Of a stretch of DNA of 9,655 bases, positions 7,301 to 9,655 are shown piece after piece. The stretch's first letter is position 1, and each line of letters begins with the position of its first letter. Location of the stretch: positions 1-9,655 of the forward strand of contig JAEOTI010000066.1 in NCBI GenBank assembly GCA_016839955.1. Direction: 5' to 3'. The position numbers and the translations under genes were made by a program. The notes beneath the pieces are model-generated. The model saw only the letters and a list, made by a program, of their open reading frames with translations. It made no database searches and was not told the origin of the DNA. Source of the stretch: Candidatus Hodarchaeota archaeon (GTDB lineage Archaea > Asgardarchaeota > Heimdallarchaeia > Hodarchaeales > YT1-057).

Positions 7301-7974
7301 CTATTACGGTTGAAGCTGACCCCTATTCCACTATAAATGCCTGGCGAACAGATAACCCCAGCCTTAGCGATACTTCAACAACAGATGCAAGTGGTATTGG
7401 ACAGGTTGAAATCCCCGTTGATTGGTGGACTGGTTCTCTCTATTGGGGATCATCAGTGAATATCACTGGTTATGTTGGTGGTGTACAATACAAGGCTTGG
7501 GTGTACTTAGATGAACCTACATATATTGATCTTGAGTATGATGGATACCCAGTTGGAGAAACTCCAGACACTAGTCCCCCAGTATTCAACTCTCGTCCTT
7601 CAGATGTTTACTATTCCACCGATAATTATCTAGCTAAATATATTACTTGGTACTGTTGGGATGAAAATCCTCACTGGTATAATATCTCTGTCAAAGGTGA
7701 GACGGTAGTAGATACAACTTGGGATGGAAATTATATTGACTATCGTGTCGATGGATGGAGTGTAGGAACCTATCGAGTTGATATATACATTTACGACGCA
7801 GATTGGCGAGTTTCTTCCGATACAGTGTATGTATATGTTTCTGAAGATGGTTTTACATCAGATTCTGAAAGTCCAACTTCTGAAGAACCATCAGTGACCA
7901 CACCAGGATTAACTTTGATTATTTCAATGATAGCATTTGTAGCTCTAGCCTTTGCCCTAAAAAAACGTAGATAA
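4393..7974 (+). CDS. Secreted, C-terminally anchored beta-helix surface protein
   Basis: This is a 1193-residue cell-surface protein. A Sec signal peptide opens it (FRK, hydrophobic 5-23, likely cleavage after TQA, residue 27), followed by a Pro/Lys/Glu-rich linker. Residues about 95-202 look like a PPC-type beta domain (YDDIYFTRSWTAGDQVFVV ... ITEAGTYYIRI). From about 215 to 960 runs a degenerate repeat of 18-23 residues, with patterns such as SSVEINDSSV and SRLEIYNCQL, typical of a right-handed beta-helix. Two beta-sandwich-like domains follow (about 965-1050 and 1061-1151), then a Ser/Thr/Glu-rich stalk, and TTPGLTLI plus a hydrophobic helix (1171-1189) ending KKRR. This is an archaeal sorting/anchor tail comparable to PGF-CTERM or Heimdall-CTERM. 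About 22 N-x-S/T sequons suggest heavy N-glycosylation. The start is TTG, supported by GAGGG 7 bases upstream; the in-frame ATG at residue 15 would destroy the signal peptide. Ligand, adhesin or structural role is unknown. No catalytic motif was recognised. Confidence 0.85.
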   Translation: MFRKFLVVSLVITTMIISSIGFFPTQATTADSQPKPQITNEKSQLPQKPTEERKHSITRTFPNLYLEKEETEFKEEISKPLSMDKNQIPSLQGTIENGFSFNSGTGYDDIYFTRSWTAGDQVFVVGEWFNNQAEDILDFGIYAPGTDINMVLNGGYDSFEMTGWAMATGGGSPEQMYLDITEAGTYYIRIINYAKIDVTGRIATRTPDIAELSYSDQTGVWLNGTAVGNLTAILTSELNLTHCFVREMHIYDNTTIWAYNCYIDQLFIYGDSKFFGVITTISDVISFDYALVELSSNCIIQTAEAWYFSNFIANDSLIYNAFAYEGSSIELHGGSHGTIHGEERAFVSIHDTTISRASIGFRGDAQAINFTALPTGYLSSWQVIDNPERVNTTLSYNMYNTDVTNWTIQAGDNADVGLKSVNLYSAVVTGNGSLYCESAEITYLESHENGTISSYSTDVHLVTSLLNESYLLISGGSYGRIIVDDHSILDAHDCDITYPDPWFIQGQVNLSLGSGIYTAWTLSAQDVSGITIDILFDNVTVTDWYLRARGNSVVRLKYSDLYYIRTWGQGTLYVNNSNVGTAYAHEDGKLFCDTIYQYDFGYLWALGNSSVEINDSSVHHVLSYNNGTMKLFDCVNSTAYSGIIEARDKSRLEIYNCQLSYFWVDIWDDTSFYIENSDIESVATYHSATGSVWDFNGHFCFTGVGSINIISSIIELEEHYHGGGSWNLGVPPVYETTVNYNPGNGLVVSNTWVGGHWLRFFDNTSATVAGTSSYELDISVHDEADVTLSGGVFSELHLNQQGEAYVNNAEVYDVHILFSPELSWIDNLPYLYPTPGSMLLSNYFSSSGPEPYLSASSSILIFFHIHLENPDLVVISDCTIRSISAVGDGAFSLENMDIYDLSIFGSIYCQETDSTTRNIYLYDHSSYNATNIGFEYIYIAENAWAGLVDPYKAYSDLYGDIYGVLDVSFTITVEADPYSTINAWRTDNPSLSDTSTTDASGIGQVEIPVDWWTGSLYWGSSVNITGYVGGVQYKAWVYLDEPTYIDLEYDGYPVGETPDTSPPVFNSRPSDVYYSTDNYLAKYITWYCWDENPHWYNISVKGETVVDTTWDGNYIDYRVDGWSVGTYRVDIYIYDADWRVSSDTVYVYVSEDGFTSDSESPTSEEPSVTTPGLTLIISMIAFVALAFALKKRR
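6556..6563 (+). repeat. G8 homopolymer inside the surface-protein gene
   Basis: Eight consecutive G encode Gly722-Gly724 of the beta-helix protein, within HYHGGGSW. It is the longest G run noticed in this AT-rich window. A one-base slip would frameshift the last 470 residues and remove the membrane anchor. Confidence 0.9.
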
Positions 7975-7984
7975 CTTGGATTTT

Positions 7985-8021
7985 TAGCCCATAAGGGCTA
8001 CCTTTTTCTTTTTTTCTTTTA
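7985..8021 (+). terminator. Hairpin plus T-tract terminator after the surface-protein gene
   Basis: TAGCCC (7985-7990), loop ATAA, and GGGCTA (7995-8000) form a perfect 6-bp stem starting 10 bases after the stop codon. It is followed by CC and a pyrimidine run with T5, T7 and T4 blocks. Archaeal termination needs mainly the T-tract; the GC-rich stem makes it resemble a bacterial intrinsic terminator. The remaining 200 bases to the next gene are AT-rich with no convincing reading frame. Confidence 0.7.
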
Positions 8022-8192
8022 ATAAGATATATCTCCTATTCTTGGTGAATTAAAAATTTTTTATCATGTAGTATCAATCAAATATTTTATCTATCAAAAC
8101 GAAGACTAAAAGAACAAAACACCCAAAAATAACTAATAAAATCACTTTCAATCTTGTTAATCAAATTTCAATACCTCTAACAAAGAGAGTCT

Positions 8193-8206
8193 AAATTATT
8201 TTAAGG
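8193..8206 (+). promoter_or_regulatory. Possible TATA box of the AEC permease gene
   Basis: AAATTATTTTAAGG contains a TATA-like TTATTTTAA centred about 26 bp before the TTG at 8227. Such spacing would start the RNA at or near that codon, leaving little or no leader. If translation begins at the later TTG (8275), the leader would be about 48 nt. Assigned from spacing only. Confidence 0.35.
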
Positions 8207-8226
8207 ATTATTTTTTCTTTTTCATA

Positions 8227-9273
8227 TTGGAGATATGGACTCCTAGATCCTTTTGGAGTTTGAAAAATCTGGGATTGACTGAATTACTTCTAAATCTAGG
8301 TTCCCAATTATTTTTTATTTACCTAATAATTATTATAGGAATTATTTGGCGGTTCAGCCGATTTTTTACTCCAAACCTAGGAAAATGGTTCACTAATGTT
8401 ACAATTTGGATTTTTTTCCCGATAACAATTATTTTTTCGATCTTAACTCTTGAATCAACTTCTATTAGCATCTTTTTGGGGATTGGTATTCTAGCTCTCT
8501 TAATTCACGTAATAAGCTATTTTTCCATTCTTTTTCTCTCTAAACCAAATTATCTATTTAGAGAAAAAACACAATCCAACTTAAATAATCAACAATTAGG
8601 AGCACAGGCGTTATCAGCAATGTTTCCAAATGCTTTAATTTATCCATTCCCCATTATATTAGCCGTAATAGGAGAAAAAGGAATTCCATATGCTACAATC
8701 TTTGTTTTCTTTGTAATAATCTTTAGAAACAGTTTAGGAGTATACATTGGGATAGAGCATTCAAATGAATCCTTAAATAGCCCTTTAAAAATTAATACAC
8801 AAAAAATGATATTAGAAACTTTGAAATTTCCACCATTTGTAGCCACTCTTATCGGATTTTTCTTTTTACTCATTAATGGGCCTCAAGATTTTCAATCACC
8901 AGTAATCACTCTGTCAAAGGATATATCCTTGTGGGGATCATTAATTTTAATTGGAATTTCATTCCAAGATTTATCACAGCTAAAACCTGAAAATCTCTTT
9001 TCTCAAAAAACTCAGAATGTTGCATTTGTTAGATTCTTTGTTTCTATTGTGGTTGGGACTCTATTTGTCTGGTTTTGGCAATTCTCATCAGTGATTGCAT
9101 TTACGCTCTTGATTCAATGTATGGGGCCCCCAGCAGTCTCCAATATTATATATGGCAAGTTTTTCAATTTATCAGAGGATGAGATATCTATCTACACTAT
9201 AAGTGTAACATTAATTGGTCTATTACTCCTACCTCTAGAGATTTTAGTTCTTTCTATGTTATTTCCGTTATAA
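8227..9273 (+). CDS. AEC family (auxin efflux carrier-like) permease
   Basis: This membrane transporter has 348 residues from the first TTG and about ten hydrophobic segments in two groups of five, split by a polar centre (about 175-200). Typical AEC features are the first-half block GAQALSAMFPNALIYPFPIILAVIGEKG (125-152, family pattern N-x-x-x-x-x-P-x-x-x-A-x-x-G) with FFVIIFRNSLGVYIG after it, and the second-half block MGPPAVSNIIYGKFFNLSEDEISIYTISVTLIGLLLLPL (299-337). Relatives move small anions such as malonate, malate or auxin-like compounds; the substrate here is unknown. The start is uncertain. TTG 8227 has no Shine-Dalgarno, while TTG 8260 or 8275 would begin right at TM1 (LTELLLNLGSQLFF), where family members usually start; GGAG at 8255-8258 precedes 8275 at a long spacing. 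The ATG at 8235 is out of frame and stops after three codons. Convergent with the ZIP gene, 29 bp apart. Confidence 0.85.
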   Translation: MEIWTPRSFWSLKNLGLTELLLNLGSQLFFIYLIIIIGIIWRFSRFFTPNLGKWFTNVTIWIFFPITIIFSILTLESTSISIFLGIGILALLIHVISYFSILFLSKPNYLFREKTQSNLNNQQLGAQALSAMFPNALIYPFPIILAVIGEKGIPYATIFVFFVIIFRNSLGVYIGIEHSNESLNSPLKINTQKMILETLKFPPFVATLIGFFFLLINGPQDFQSPVITLSKDISLWGSLILIGISFQDLSQLKPENLFSQKTQNVAFVRFFVSIVVGTLFVWFWQFSSVIAFTLLIQCMGPPAVSNIIYGKFFNLSEDEISIYTISVTLIGLLLLPLEILVLSMLFPL

Positions 9274-9302
9274 AAACAAATTTACACTAGGTTATTATCA
9301 AA

Positions 9303-9655
9303 TTAACCCGTTAAGATTATCAAAGTTAATATCATTAGCATCATTCCAGAAACGATTCCAATACCGATAATCTCTTCTTGGTTTGGATAAGAGTGTGCAG
9401 CTGGTATTAGTTCATCCAAAGAAATAAATACCATGATCCCAGCAACAAAGGCCAGAGAATATCCTAATAAATCAGTCTCGAGGAATGGCAATAAAAATAG
9501 CACCCCAATAATCGCTCCAATGGGTTCTGCTATTCCAGATAAAAAAGAATACTTGAAAGCTTTCATTCTATCTCCAGTTGCATGATAAATAGGTACACTC
9601 ACACTAAGGCCTTCTGGGATATTATGCAAGGCAATAGCTATCATAATAACAAAAC
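9303..9655 (-). CDS. zupT: ZIP family divalent metal transporter, ZupT-like (C-terminal part)
   Basis: This is the last 117 or so residues of a zinc/iron-type uptake permease; the frame runs open through the window edge, so the first four helices are missing. The visible part starts in TM4 with FVIMIAIALHNIPEGLSVSVP, whose His, Asn and Glu (HNIPEG, 9609-9626) bind metal in the ZIP family. TM5 carries SGIAEPIGAIIG with the second metal-ligand glutamate, in the ZupT arrangement where the His of the classical HxxxE is replaced. Then come TM6 (LAFVAGIMVFISLDELIPAA) and TM7-8 (IGIGIVSGMMLMILTLIIL). The loop VPIYHATGDRMKAFKYSFLSG closely parallels bacterial ZupT. It probably imports Zn2+, Fe2+ or Mn2+ across the plasma membrane. 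It ends 29 bp from the AEC gene stop, tail to tail, so it is a separate transcription unit. Confidence 0.9.
   Translation of the reverse strand, partial: FVIMIAIALHNIPEGLSVSVPIYHATGDRMKAFKYSFLSGIAEPIGAIIGVLFLLPFLETDLLGYSLAFVAGIMVFISLDELIPAAHSYPNQEEIIGIGIVSGMMLMILTLIILTG

Noticed and set aside
1..9655. CRISPR array, insertion sequence, prophage or att site
   Set aside because: No regularly spaced repeats, transposase or integrase motifs, or long terminal repeats were found on reading through.

Overview
This AT-rich window is ordered like an archaeal chromosome. Genes are compact, TATA-like T/A stretches lie upstream of starts, and at least one large gene begins with TTG behind a GAGGG Shine-Dalgarno. 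The largest product has a Sec signal peptide and an archaeal-style C-terminal anchor: a PG-x-hydrophobic segment followed by KKRR. That anchor, the low GC and a small protein with a longin-like strand/helix order are reminiscent of Asgard archaea (Heimdallarchaeia-like). The assignment is an inference, not proven. No rRNA, tRNA, CRISPR array or mobile element was seen.

Left part (1-1529): the tail of an upstream gene, a small longin-like protein (141-617), and, convergent to it, a winged-helix regulator (662-1360, minus). The regulator is divergent from an MFS exporter (1530-2822). Their shared intergenic region is unusually structured. Two imperfect 22-bp dyads with half-site CTGTTCAA and a 6-bp spacer sit 40 bp apart on either side of the exporter's TATA-like box. 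A separate perfect 9-bp inverted repeat lies nearer the regulator. This looks like a locally regulated efflux module.

Middle (2936-4294): a two-gene unit, a DUF1684 protein followed 12 bp later by a class I SAM-dependent methyltransferase.

Right part: a 1193-residue secreted surface protein (4393-7974) with a PPC-like N-terminal domain, a long right-handed beta-helix-like region, two C-terminal beta-sandwich-like domains and a membrane anchor. It is followed by a terminator-like hairpin with a T-tract. An AEC-family permease (8227-9273) and a convergent, truncated ZIP/ZupT metal transporter (9303-9655, minus) close the window. The theme is envelope and transport: export, uptake and cell-surface display. 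The most checkable new items are the tandem operators, the DUF1684-methyltransferase pair, the G8 tract inside the surface-protein gene, and a hairpin covering its ribosome-binding site.
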